From a virus: a DNA stretch of 41,944 nt. How positions within the stretch are numbered: position 1 is the stretch's first letter; each line of letters starts with the position of its first letter. Below the pieces are notes generated by a model that saw only the letters and a list, made by a program, of their open reading frames with translations, searched no databases and was not told the DNA's origin. Shown piece after piece: positions 21,689 through 30,050 of the stretch. The stretch lies in the IMG/VR virus record IMGVR_UViG_3300031576_000133, positions 1-41,944 of that record. One strand, given 5' to 3'. The translations under genes were made by a program, and so were the position numbers.

Positions 21689-22177
21689 ATGCTGTTCATC
21701 CGCAACGTACTCATCATCGACGGCCCCGAGGTCATCGGCCGCAAGATGCGGACGCAACTCGGTCGCGCCTGCGGCGAGGGCGTGCGGTTCTGGCATGCAG
21801 AGTTTCTCAAAAAGCGACACTTCGGGCCTGGCGCGTCGGCTCGCTATGGGCACAAGCCGCGGTCTCGGAACTACCTCGCACGCAAGCACAAGGCGAAGCC
21901 CGGCGCGCCGGATCTGGTGTGGTCCGGTCTCACGCGACGGCAGGCCACGCGCGCGATTTTCATCAACACACGCGGTACGCGGGCGGTCGGTACCATGATC
22001 GTGCCGAGCTACATTCGTATTCGTCCGCGACACCGCAACGCGCCGAACATGGCGAACGAGTTGCTCGCGACGACTCCCGACGAAGTGCGGATCATCGGCA
22101 ACTACATCAAGCAACGGCTGTTCGGGGCTCTGACGGCAGGTCCGGTAGACAGAAAAGAGGTGCGTCTTGCCAGCTAA
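21689..22177 (+). CDS. HK97 gp10/lambda Z-like neck or minor tail protein (162 aa)
   Basis: Basic 162-aa protein. IIDGPEVIGRKMRTQLGRAC then GVRFWHAEFLKKRHFGPGAS resemble the N-terminal helix of gp10-like tail completion proteins (the family with conserved F.P and R.G.L.S patterns), followed by PDLVWSGLTRRQATRAIFIN. Located immediately before the tube genes, as in HK97 and lambda. Its 3' end overlaps the first tube gene by 11 bp. Confidence 0.65.
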   Translation: MLFIRNVLIIDGPEVIGRKMRTQLGRACGEGVRFWHAEFLKKRHFGPGASARYGHKPRSRNYLARKHKAKPGAPDLVWSGLTRRQATRAIFINTRGTRAVGTMIVPSYIRIRPRHRNAPNMANELLATTPDEVRIIGNYIKQRLFGALTAGPVDRKEVRLAS

Positions 22178-23108
22178 TCAGTATGGATTGTCGATGGTGC
22201 GATTCGGCGGAGGTACGCCGGCAGACATCGGCGGCATCAAGGACTTCCGTCTCGACAACGGGATCAGCGAGATTGTCGAATCTTCCGACGGCGAGGTCGA
22301 CCCGCGCTTCGCGGCGGCAATGACGCAGGCACAGAAGATTCGCTTCCGAAGCACAGACGTCAAGGCGGTGCTGGACCTCATCGGAGTGAGCGGTCGCGCT
22401 TTCGCGACGGGCGGCACCTACACAAGCTTTTCATTCTATTTCCGTCGCCGTTCGGCGGGTGGGATATACACGGCAAGCGGGTCTGAGTTCATCCTGACAG
22501 CTACGACGGGGATGGCCGTTCCTGTCGGCGTGCGTGTCTCACATGGGCAAATTGCGGAAGTCGAAGTCGAGGTCACGCTTGTCTCGGATGGGACGAATCC
22601 TCCGCTTGCTGCCGATTCCAATTCGACCATTCCTGCGTTCGCGTTTGGTCCGACTCAGATGTGGACTTGCGGCCCGGCGTACCTGAATGCGGTGCTCGTG
22701 GAAGGTGTGCAGGATTTGTCCGTCGACTTCAACATCGAGCTCGAAACGATTCAAGGCGATGGATTCCCGTGGCCGACTCAGGTCAGCCTCAAGCAGCGTC
22801 GGCCGATGTTGCGTTTTTCGACGTTCCATCTCGACGCCGTCGATGACGATGTGATCGCGGTGATTGGCCAAGTGCGATCCGGCAATACTCGGCTATTCCT
22901 CCGAAAGAAGTCTGAGGGCGGCGCTAACGTTGCCGATGCTACGGCGCAGCACATCCGTTTCGACGTCGCCGAGGGTCGGATCAAGATGGACAACATCGGC
23001 ATCGGACACCCTGAGAGCGCACTGGTCAGCATATCGATCACTCCGACACACAATTCAGCGGTCGACAGTGTCGTCGTCAATACCGCAGCCGCGGTTTCTG
23101 GAGCTTGA
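22167..23108 (+). CDS. Tail tube protein paralogue 1 (313 aa)
   Basis: Major-tail-protein candidate: beta-rich, directly before chaperone and tape-measure genes. Start TTG 22167 with GAGG 6 nt upstream. It shares motifs in the same order with the next gene: QYGLSMV, the DG.VDPRFAAAMTQ block, SF.FRRR.AGG, HGQIAEVEVEV, GFPWPTQ.S.KQRRP, FHLDAVDDDVIAVIGQVRSG and HIRFDVAEGRIKM. The stop lies 3 nt before the paralogue. Tube identity is inferred from position and repetition of a single-fold domain of this size. Confidence 0.75.
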   Translation: MPANQYGLSMVRFGGGTPADIGGIKDFRLDNGISEIVESSDGEVDPRFAAAMTQAQKIRFRSTDVKAVLDLIGVSGRAFATGGTYTSFSFYFRRRSAGGIYTASGSEFILTATTGMAVPVGVRVSHGQIAEVEVEVTLVSDGTNPPLAADSNSTIPAFAFGPTQMWTCGPAYLNAVLVEGVQDLSVDFNIELETIQGDGFPWPTQVSLKQRRPMLRFSTFHLDAVDDDVIAVIGQVRSGNTRLFLRKKSEGGANVADATAQHIRFDVAEGRIKMDNIGIGHPESALVSISITPTHNSAVDSVVVNTAAAVSGA

Positions 23109-23111
23109 TGC

Positions 23112-24050
23112 ATGGCTAGTACGCAGTATGGATTGTCGATCGTCGAACCGCTCGGACACATAAACGGCATCATTGGCGGTATCACCGATGTTCGTGTCGA
23201 GTCCGGCCTTACCGAGGTTGTGCAGTCTACGGACGGCAGCATCGATGCCCGTTTTGTGGCGGCCATGACGCAGGTTTCGCGAATACGATTCAAAACGAAC
23301 GACATCCGTGGCGCGCTTGAAGTTGCAGGATTCAATGGCGCCCCGTTTTCCGCCGCGGATACCATTACGGCTCTCGCGTTTTATTTCAGAAAAAGGTTGG
23401 CCGGTGGCGCGTTTGAAGGAGGCGAGGGTTTCATCGCGTATATGTTCAATGGGATTTTGGTTCCCATTGGCTTGCGGGCTGCGCATGGGCAGATCGCCGA
23501 GATCGAAATTGAGGCGATCCCGGTTTACGACGGCACAATTCTCCCGCTGCAACTCGACACGGGCGTGCCGGTGTCGGTTGGGAATACGCCGAGCCGATTG
23601 TGGACGGTGGGGCCGTGGTACGTTAACGGAACTCTGTTGGAGGGCATTCGAGATTTCTCGCTTGACTTCGGACTGGATGTGGAACTGTTGGAAGCTGACG
23701 GGATTCCGTGGCCGACCAAAGCTTCGATCAAACAGCGTCGTCCGCGATTCGAGTGCAACACGTTCCATCTCGACGCCGTCGACAAGGATGTACTTGCCCT
23801 TATTGGTCAGGCTCGGTCCGGCGTGACGCGAGCGTTTCTCCGAAAAAAGCTTGAAGGCGGCGCGAATACACCGGACGGGACGATTGGGCACATTCGTTTC
23901 GACGTCGCCGAGGGCCGGATTGCAATGCAGGACCTCAGCGACGGTCATCCGGATAGTGCGATGTGCCGGATAGGCGTGACGCCGACAAAGACCGGGGCTA
24001 CGGACCCGATTGCGATCAATGTGAACGTCGTCATTGGAACCGGGGCCTGA
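23112..24050 (+). CDS. Tail tube protein paralogue 2 (312 aa)
   Basis: Nearly the same length as paralogue 1 and clearly homologous end to end (TQYGLSIV, DGSIDARFVAAMTQVSRIRF, LAFYFRKRLAGGAFEGGEGF, GIPWPTKASIKQRRP, FHLDAVDKDVLALIGQARSG, GHIRFDVAEGRIAMQDLSDG). Gaps are few; divergence is substantial, so the duplication is old and both copies are under constraint. Start ATG 23112 has GGAG upstream. The stop shares a base with the chaperone start (TGATG). Either both form the tube, or one is a specialised ring or decoration. Confidence 0.75.
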   Translation: MASTQYGLSIVEPLGHINGIIGGITDVRVESGLTEVVQSTDGSIDARFVAAMTQVSRIRFKTNDIRGALEVAGFNGAPFSAADTITALAFYFRKRLAGGAFEGGEGFIAYMFNGILVPIGLRAAHGQIAEIEIEAIPVYDGTILPLQLDTGVPVSVGNTPSRLWTVGPWYVNGTLLEGIRDFSLDFGLDVELLEADGIPWPTKASIKQRRPRFECNTFHLDAVDKDVLALIGQARSGVTRAFLRKKLEGGANTPDGTIGHIRFDVAEGRIAMQDLSDGHPDSAMCRIGVTPTKTGATDPIAINVNVVIGTGA

Positions 24051-24858
24051 TGCTCTACTACATCGATGATTCGCATCCGACGAAAGTCCTGCTTGCTGAG
24101 CGCGGCTTCTCGGCCGACTTGTGCAAGCTGGCCGGGCTTCCTGGCGCGCAGCTTCTGACCGGACCTGACGGGAAATCCGGCTCGCTGTTTCGGTTGTCGG
24201 ATGAAGGGCTTGCGTCGCCCGCGCCATACACGCCGATTCGATACGATTCCGCCGGACAACGGTGGTTCTACCGGGGGGCCGGTATTTGGTTCGGCTGGAG
24301 TGAGCGACCTCCGGCGCCGGGGGTCCTGCGGCGCAAAACGACGCTGAGCGGGCACATGGTGCGGTTGCGAGACGGCAACGACTGGGAAGTCCCGGCCATA
24401 CGAATCATTACGGGCGAGACCGGTTTGCCGCGAGTGTTCTGTCTTGACAACGACGGACAGGTCACGCGCGTCGTGCCGATTGAGTACGCGGCGCTACAGG
24501 GGTTCGTGGAGCGCGCGTGGACAGTGATCTCCGGCGGACCTGATAGCGACCTGATGGACAACGAGGCTTTCGAGTTCGCGTGTGCCGCGTTGCGGCTGAA
24601 CTACCGGATTGAGCGGTCCGAAGTTGCGGCGATGGAACTCATCAGCGACCGCAATGAGTTGATTCCGTGTCTCCGCGCTATGTGTGATGGTCCGACGTTG
24701 CAGGCCTATATGGAGCAACTGAACGCGGAGACGGCTCAAAAAAAAACAGCCTTGGCCGAAGTGCCAAGTTTATGAGGGTCGCGGCGTGGGTTCGAGGACT
24801 TAATACCGGGCACGAGCCGACGCTCGCCGACCTTGCCGTGTTGCCTTTGTTGGTGTGA
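24050..24858 (+). CDS. Tail assembly chaperone, G and G-T forms by -1 frameshift
   Basis: Zero frame from ATG 24050 ends at 24775 (241 aa). At 24738-24746 nine A follow CTC, and the phase (A AAA AAA, 24739-24745) is a perfect -1 slippery heptamer. Slipping there continues as NSLGRSAKFMRVAAWVRGLN, then TGHEPTLADLAVLPLLV, and stops at 24858, 2 nt before the tape-measure start: a 269-aa fusion. This copies lambda G/GT, which keeps the tape measure soluble and recruits tube subunits. The N-terminal half (YIDDSHPTKVLLAERG) is unrelated to lambda G by eye. Position between tube and tape measure makes the call strong. Confidence 0.85.
24738..24746 (+). promoter_or_regulatory. A9 slippery site for -1 ribosomal frameshifting
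   Basis: Zero-frame codons CAA AAA AAA ACA allow tandem slippage to the -1 frame at 24739-24745. The -1 frame is open for 37 codons and protein-like. No strong pseudoknot or stem was identified downstream by eye; lambda's own G-T site also works without an obvious strong structure. Confidence 0.85.
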
Positions 24859-24860
24859 CG

Positions 24861-26327
24861 ATGGCCGAACTCAAGTACCAGATCGAAGGCGATCCGCAGA
24901 AAGCCATTGCTGCGCTCAGCAAGCTCGTTGCCAAGCAAGAGGAGGCGGTCCAGAAACTCCGCGACACCAATAAGGCGGGCCGCGACGTCAATCGCACCTT
25001 CGACGGTATGGGCGATGCGATCGGCCGCTATGTCACGGTTGGGGCTGGGATTGCGGTAGTCGCGACGGCTCTACGTCAGCAAGAGCAGATTGCCAATGAG
25101 GCCGCGCAGCGCATCAGCGGCATGGCTGACAACCTCAAGCGGTTGATTCAGATCAGCAACTCGGCCGGCGAATCGAGAGCTCTGCAAGGATTGGCTAGGG
25201 GTATAGCGTCGGATGTCGGCATTCCCGAGGGACAGGCGATCGGGCTGGCCGTCGAGGGTATCACGTCCGGCTTTACGCCGGCCGAGACAAAGACGCTAAG
25301 CCGTGCAGTGTTGTTCGAGGCGGACGCCCAACGGTTCATCAAGGCAATCGATTCGATTCACGATGCGTTCACCGACTTGCCGGGCGGCGTCGAGGGGACA
25401 GCGAATGTCGCCTTGCGAGGTCTGAAAGAGCGGACGCAAGCGAACGTCAACGAAGTTCTCGAAGCGGCGAAGGCTAACGCGGACATTTTCGGCGAGCTCG
25501 GTGGCACCTTTGTGCAGGCTGCGGCAATCGGCACCGTGACGGCTGGGCAACGAGATCCGCAGCAAGCGGCTGCCCAGGTTCGGATGTTCTTGTCGAAGCT
25601 CATCACGGACCCGCAAGGGCGATTCAAGGGCGGGGCTGACGTCTTCGCTGACATCAAAGCATCGGAAGCACTATCCGACCCGGAAATGGACAAGTTGTTT
25701 GGCGAACGCGAGAAGGCTGGCGCCGCTCTCGCACGCGGGCTGTTGCTTCGCAATCTGCCTCGCATGGAAACTCTCGCTGGCGCGATGTCCGCGGCGGCAG
25801 GCGCGGCTGGTACGCCGTCGTCATTGTTCGCGCAAGCGCAGCGTCGCGCCATCGAAGATCCGCGACTTGCGAGCGATCTCGCCAAGAGACGAGCCGAGGA
25901 ACGTCTAGCGGAGTCGCGTGAAGGTGAAGGCATTACAGAGAATCGACGCAAGGCCGTCATTGCCGAAACGATGAGGCGACTCGAAGGCGAGGGCCGCAAT
26001 TTCCTGAACTTGGGTCTGAATCGTTTAGGTTTGGAATTGTCGCGCGTTACCGGGATGTCCCCAGAGTACATCGCCCAACAAGGAGCCGTGTCTATTCGTG
26101 GACGTGCCCCGTTCATGCCGGCGACGCGGGCGTTGCGAGATCGCGTCAATCGGGAACGCGATGAGGTTCTTGAGTCTTCCGGGAGTCTTCCCGGCTTGGA
26201 CACCAACAACGCCGTAGTTGCCGAAAACAACATGCTGTTGAAACAGCAGAACGACCTTCTACGCGGGCTCCAGATTTCCGGCTTCCTGGGTGCGACCCGT
26301 CCATCATTGAATGCTGGGATTGAATAG
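24861..26327 (+). CDS. Tape measure protein (488 aa)
   Basis: A long, mostly helical protein after the chaperone. The N terminus has a coiled-coil pattern (KAIAALSKLVAKQEEAVQKL, RDTNKAGRDVNRTFDGMGDA), then a hydrophobic segment VGAGIAVVATALRQQ, long Ala-rich helices (FVQAAAIGTVTAGQRDPQQA, LAGAMSAAAGAAGTPSSLFA) and a helical tail (NNMLLKQQNDLLRGLQ). It sets tail length and helps DNA entry. At about 1.5 angstrom per residue it predicts a short tail of roughly 70-75 nm. ATG 24861 is 2 nt past the frameshift product's stop; GTG 24855 is possible. Confidence 0.8.
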   Translation: MAELKYQIEGDPQKAIAALSKLVAKQEEAVQKLRDTNKAGRDVNRTFDGMGDAIGRYVTVGAGIAVVATALRQQEQIANEAAQRISGMADNLKRLIQISNSAGESRALQGLARGIASDVGIPEGQAIGLAVEGITSGFTPAETKTLSRAVLFEADAQRFIKAIDSIHDAFTDLPGGVEGTANVALRGLKERTQANVNEVLEAAKANADIFGELGGTFVQAAAIGTVTAGQRDPQQAAAQVRMFLSKLITDPQGRFKGGADVFADIKASEALSDPEMDKLFGEREKAGAALARGLLLRNLPRMETLAGAMSAAAGAAGTPSSLFAQAQRRAIEDPRLASDLAKRRAEERLAESREGEGITENRRKAVIAETMRRLEGEGRNFLNLGLNRLGLELSRVTGMSPEYIAQQGAVSIRGRAPFMPATRALRDRVNRERDEVLESSGSLPGLDTNNAVVAENNMLLKQQNDLLRGLQISGFLGATRPSLNAGIE

Positions 26328-26750
26328 ATGGCGCGCAACATGGTTGGAGCCTTGCAGTTTTTCACGGTGCGTCGGCCGACGGCGCCTCCGGCCGAAGTGC
26401 CCGAGGACATCACGAGGCCTAACGTGGACGGCGTGGCGTTCCGTAAAACAGGCCGCCGCGGCGAGACGTATCAGTTGGTCGCGACCATCGACCTGATTAC
26501 GTCAGCCGACGTCAAGGCTCGCATCGATGCGGCGGCGAATCTGTGCAGCACCGTGGTGACCATCATCGACGACATCCGCGACGGGAGCGGCAACGGTACC
26601 TCGTGGGGCTTGCAGTTGATTCATGCGTCGCGCGTGGTGTCTGCAAATCGTGTCGAAGGCGCGGTCGGCGGGATCAACGGAACCGCCGCGAAATTCATCG
26701 TGGTTATCGAGTTTGAGGTGCGAGACACGCGAAGGAACCCGAGCGAATGA
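26328..26750 (+). CDS. Hypothetical tail protein (140 aa)
   Basis: Starts immediately after the tape-measure stop (TAGATG). The fold looks like one alpha/beta domain (TYQLVATIDLITSADVKARI, NLCSTVVTIIDDIRDGSGNG, AAKFIVVIEFEVRDTRRNPS). The position after the tape measure suggests a distal tail or tip component. Not recognised. The stop overlaps the next start (ATGA). Confidence 0.65.
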   Translation: MARNMVGALQFFTVRRPTAPPAEVPEDITRPNVDGVAFRKTGRRGETYQLVATIDLITSADVKARIDAAANLCSTVVTIIDDIRDGSGNGTSWGLQLIHASRVVSANRVEGAVGGINGTAAKFIVVIEFEVRDTRRNPSE

Positions 26751-27259
26751 GCCACCGCTGTATATTACATTACGCTTGGTCGCTCCACCTGCTGTGGGTG
26801 GGATGCCTCATCGCATCGACACATCCGGCGGCCACGTCGAGTATTCGGCCGATCGCAACCATGTGCGGCGGCCGGTGGGGCGCGATTGTCTTTTTGACGC
26901 TGGCTTGCGGCCTGTCGATCGTTAACATTTTCAGGCTGGTATGCGTGCCGAGAATCTTCGGGTTCATGGCCATGCTGCCTCAGCAGGCGGCGATGTGCAC
27001 CTCGGCACTGGGAGCCATCAGCTATGCGATCCAATGCCAATACGCGGACGGAGTCGCCAGGCCGTTCTGGTTCATCTTCGCGGATCAGTTGCCGTGCATC
27101 ATGGCTGCGGTGTGGCACACGGTGGCTCTGCTGGATGAGTATGGCGGCCGTGGGCTGTTCAACGGCAAAGCTGGTGGAAGTCCGGGGTCGAACGGGCGGG
27201 GGTCCAAACTGGTGGGATACTACTCGGCAAGTTCAGCGGGAAAACAGCCTAAACCCTGA
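26747..27259 (+). CDS. Polytopic membrane protein, possible holin (170 aa)
   Basis: Three or four hydrophobic segments are visible: LHYAWSLHLLWVGCLIAST, WGAIVFLTLACGLSIVNIF, IFGFMAMLPQQAAMCTSALGA and FWFIFADQLPCIMAAVWHTV, then a polar Gly/Ser-rich tail. Size and multiple spans would suit a holin or another phage membrane protein, but a holin call rests only on topology and on the coiled-coil membrane protein two genes downstream. It has ATGA coupling to the previous gene. Confidence 0.55.
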   Translation: MSHRCILHYAWSLHLLWVGCLIASTHPAATSSIRPIATMCGGRWGAIVFLTLACGLSIVNIFRLVCVPRIFGFMAMLPQQAAMCTSALGAISYAIQCQYADGVARPFWFIFADQLPCIMAAVWHTVALLDEYGGRGLFNGKAGGSPGSNGRGSKLVGYYSASSAGKQPKP

Positions 27260-27290
27260 GCCGATCGAGGACCACTTTGTGGAGGTGCAA

Positions 27291-27434
27291 GTGTCGCAGG
27301 GATTCGACTTTGTGCTGAGCAACGGAGTGACACTCTCTGTCACTTACATTCGGCGAGACGCACCGGAGACCGACGTTCATCAGCAGATCCTCGGGCTGGA
27401 AGTTTCGTACCCGATTTGGAAGGCGAAGCGATAG
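27291..27434 (+). CDS. Small hypothetical protein (47 aa)
   Basis: GTG 27291 is favoured since GGAGG (27281-27285) lies 5 nt upstream; GTG 27279 would add four residues. The sequence VSQGFDFVLSNGVTLSVTYI then EVSYPIWKAKR predicts a small beta sheet. The next gene starts at the base after its stop. The frame is open further upstream, but that part overlaps the membrane protein and looks like its shadow. Confidence 0.5.
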   Translation: MSQGFDFVLSNGVTLSVTYIRRDAPETDVHQQILGLEVSYPIWKAKR

Positions 27435-27695
27435 ATGCTGACCGGCGAATGGATAGCCATCTCAGCGGCTGCGGTGAGCGTCGGAACGCTCGCGGTCTCG
27501 GCGTTGACGTTTCGCGCCAAGGCCGCCGTCGACTACGTGAAGCAACTCGAAACGCGGATCGGACTTCAGGATGCCCGCATCGAGAAGATGGAAGCAGCCA
27601 ACCAGGCGTGCGAGGCCCGGTGCGCAGGTCTGGAACGGCAGAACTTGTCACTGATGAGGCGGTTGGTGGCGAACGACGTAAAGAATGGGAGTTGA
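27435..27695 (+). CDS. Membrane-anchored coiled-coil protein, spanin/holin-like (86 aa)
   Basis: One N-terminal membrane segment (WIAISAAAVSVGTLAVSALT) followed by a predicted coiled coil (VDYVKQLETRIGLQDARIEK, ACEARCAGLERQNLSLM). This topology is common in i-spanins and in phage proteins of the same size in lysis cassettes. Two cysteines in the coil could crosslink a dimer. No lipoprotein partner overlaps it, so a classic Rz/Rz1 pair is not shown. It starts right after the previous stop. Confidence 0.6.
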   Translation: MLTGEWIAISAAAVSVGTLAVSALTFRAKAAVDYVKQLETRIGLQDARIEKMEAANQACEARCAGLERQNLSLMRRLVANDVKNGS

Positions 27696-27697
27696 AT

Positions 27698-27898
27698 ATG
27701 GGCGGAATAATACCTCCACCCGGCAAGGCGAAAATATCAGCCTGGGCGGACGGCAAGTACACGACATACTACGCGACCGAGTTCAGGTTAGTCAAAAAGG
27801 GAGACACGCTATGGCTTGCGTTTCGAGATGGGGATAGCCAATGGGTCGAACTGCCAATGAGCGACGCAGATGTGGAGCTGCCGGACGGTGGGGCGTGA
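27698..27898 (+). CDS. Small hypothetical protein (66 aa)
   Basis: ATG 27698 follows GGGAG 6 nt upstream. The sequence KISAWADGKYTTYYATEFRL then KKGDTLWLAFRDGDSQWVEL predicts a small beta-barrel-like domain with an acidic end. Not recognised. It sits between a coiled-coil membrane protein and an FN3-like protein in a tight operon. Confidence 0.6.
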   Translation: MGGIIPPPGKAKISAWADGKYTTYYATEFRLVKKGDTLWLAFRDGDSQWVELPMSDADVELPDGGA

Positions 27899-27902
27899 AT
27901 GG

Positions 27903-28415
27903 ATGGCGATCACGTTTCTCAATCCGCAGAAAGTCGGGGCGTCCGCGTGGCGGCTGACGTGGACTTCGGACGTTGCCGATCCGACGTTCAACATCTATGT
28001 CAACGGTGTTCAAGCCGCAGAGCAGCGCGTCAACACGTTCGTGGTCGGCGGGGACTACATAGACACGCACGTCGTCGAAGTGATGGACGACGGCTCGGCT
28101 CCGCGGTATGCCGCCAACAACCGAAGCGAGCTATTATTCAACACAGACGCCAATGCCGACCACTACGACGTGGAGCACAATCCGGGAAGCGGGTTCGTTA
28201 AAATCGCGCAGATGCCGCGTGCCGGTGGGCGAGAGGCAATGCGGACGTCGCCCCTGGACGATGCGTCCGTGCATCAGTTTCGGGTGACCCCGGTTCGGGA
28301 GGATGGCACATCCGGGACTGTGGTAACGGTATCCGGTAGATCAATCAGACATGCGGACGTGCCGCTCGTGTCTCTGGCGTATGCCTCTGGCACCGGTGTA
28401 GTCACGATTTCATGA
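27903..28415 (+). CDS. Fibronectin type III-like structural protein (170 aa)
   Basis: The N-terminal domain reads ASAWRLTWTSDVADPTFNIY then VNGVQAAEQRVNTFVVGGDY, the strand pattern of FN3-like domains (W in strand B, Y in strand C), and a second part, DADHYDVEHNPGSG-like with YDVE...FVKI, repeats the theme. Such domains decorate tails and heads and bind carbohydrates or surfaces. Start ATG 27903, 4 nt after the previous stop. Confidence 0.65.
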   Translation: MAITFLNPQKVGASAWRLTWTSDVADPTFNIYVNGVQAAEQRVNTFVVGGDYIDTHVVEVMDDGSAPRYAANNRSELLFNTDANADHYDVEHNPGSGFVKIAQMPRAGGREAMRTSPLDDASVHQFRVTPVREDGTSGTVVTVSGRSIRHADVPLVSLAYASGTGVVTIS

Positions 28416-28424
28416 GGTGAAAAA

Positions 28425-29456
28425 ATGGCCAGCGTAATGACACATGCGGACTCTATTCGAGAGTATCTAACCGGGGCTTCGTCGCACTTCGGCGCACAAT
28501 CGAACAGCGACCTGAGTCTGGGCAACCACCAGTCTTCGACCGAGATTGGCGGGATGTCGTTTAACGTCTCCAGCCCGATTGCAAATATCAGCGTCGACTT
28601 TGCCAGCGCGGCGAACAGCACTGGTGCCGGAACGCTGACGGTCACTGGAAGCGACATGCTCAAGTGGACTCCGCCGGGGGGCGGACAGGGGAACGACGTC
28701 ACGATCCTCAATGGGGAGTCGAAGGTTGTCGAGGGTACCGACCTCAACATGTACGTGCGGATATCGCGTACCTCGGCAACGGCCCTGACGGGCACGGCAA
28801 CAGTCACGATCAGCGAGCCGGTCAACAACGTTTTCGGGTTCGACAACGTGTCTGCGGCCGAAGCGGCCGCGGGCGACACCGAATACCGCGCGGCGTGTAT
28901 CGAAAATGTGTCTTCTGTGGCGGTGACCAGCGTCAAGGTGAAGCTGAAGACTCTTGGGACCCAGCAGGTTTCAGGCGTCACTCAGTTGCCTGCATCCGGC
29001 GCGGGGACGATTGTGACGGCCGGGTCCTTTTCGACGTGGCCGAATCAAGGCTATGCGATGGTCAAAACGAGCGGCGGCTCTGTTCGAGAGTCTATCTATT
29101 ACACGTCGAGGACGGCAACGGCGCTCACGGTGCCGGCCGCCGGCCGAGCGTTGCAGGGTACGTCCGCTGCGGCCGGCGCTGCATCGGATACCGTCGACGC
29201 CATTCCGTCGATTGCGATCGCGAAAGAAGCGCCGAGCTCCCAGCCGTCGGGGTCGTTTCAAACGATCGCGAACGAGAGCACGGCGCCGACGGCGGTCACT
29301 TTTTCTCAGCCTCTTACCGATACCGAGGCGATCAGCATCGGAACACTGAATCCCGGTGAGATACAGGCAGTCTGGATGCGGCGTGTGATGCCAGCCGGTT
29401 CGGCGACAGACGTTGCCGCGTCGAATCAGATTCGGTTTACGTTCGACGCATCGTGA
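28425..29456 (+). CDS. Structural/fibre-like protein (343 aa)
   Basis: A Ser/Thr/Ala-rich beta protein with no recognised family. Regularly spaced strands (GTLTVTGSDMLKWTPPGGGQ, LTGTATVTISEPVNNVFGFD, VAVTSVKVKLKTLGTQQVSG) and low charge are typical of tail-side or fibre proteins. The N-terminal 50 residues (MTHADSIREYLTGASSHFGA) may be the attachment region. The ATG has GAGGTGAAAAA upstream. Confidence 0.65.
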   Translation: MASVMTHADSIREYLTGASSHFGAQSNSDLSLGNHQSSTEIGGMSFNVSSPIANISVDFASAANSTGAGTLTVTGSDMLKWTPPGGGQGNDVTILNGESKVVEGTDLNMYVRISRTSATALTGTATVTISEPVNNVFGFDNVSAAEAAAGDTEYRAACIENVSSVAVTSVKVKLKTLGTQQVSGVTQLPASGAGTIVTAGSFSTWPNQGYAMVKTSGGSVRESIYYTSRTATALTVPAAGRALQGTSAAAGAASDTVDAIPSIAIAKEAPSSQPSGSFQTIANESTAPTAVTFSQPLTDTEAISIGTLNPGEIQAVWMRRVMPAGSATDVAASNQIRFTFDAS

Positions 29457-29471
29457 GATCGGAGTAGATCG

Positions 29472-30050
29472 TTGGCTATCGACTTCATGCAGTTTGACGA
29501 CGTCCCCGATGTGATCGGTGGGTTCGAGCAATATTGTGCTGCCGACGCTGTGTGCTTTGTCCCGGATTGGAGAAAGTCGGCACAGGGTGCCTCAGCCGGC
29601 ACGGCGACATTCACGTATACCCAAAACAATCCGCTTGGCGCTTTGCATGTTGTCGGCGGATGGGAGCTCCATGTGGGGGCTTACACCTGTCCGGCCGGAA
29701 CGTGGACTGTGCGATTTAACAATGTTACCGACAACATAGACCTCACGGTGACAGATGTTGACATCTGCCATGTGCGTGGAGGTGTTAGTATCGCATCCAT
29801 CGGGCATGCGGATACCGCTCTCAATTTGGAGTTCACAGGCGTCAAAACGGCTGCCGTAACCGGAATTGCGGTTACGTTGCAAGCCGGAGACTATGTTGCT
29901 GTTCTATTGACGATGCAGAACGACAACGAATTGGCTCAGACCGTCGACTACAAGTCGAACCAAAACATTACGACGCCGCTAGTTAGTGCCGGTATGTCAG
30001 CCGCGATCAAGCGTCGCCTACTGACTCGTGGAGGAAATCGATGGCTGTGA
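29472..30050 (+). CDS. Structural/fibre-like protein (192 aa)
   Basis: TTG 29472 with GGAG 8 nt upstream. A beta-rich protein (GTATFTYTQNNPLGALHVVG, VRFNNVTDNIDLTVTDVDIC, VTGIAVTLQAGDYVAVLL) with a basic C-terminal tail. Not recognised. The stretch TCPAGTWTVRFN followed by strands is reminiscent of jelly-roll receptor-binding domains, which is only an impression. It overlaps the next gene by 10 bp. Confidence 0.6.
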   Translation: MAIDFMQFDDVPDVIGGFEQYCAADAVCFVPDWRKSAQGASAGTATFTYTQNNPLGALHVVGGWELHVGAYTCPAGTWTVRFNNVTDNIDLTVTDVDICHVRGGVSIASIGHADTALNLEFTGVKTAAVTGIAVTLQAGDYVAVLLTMQNDNELAQTVDYKSNQNITTPLVSAGMSAAIKRRLLTRGGNRWL

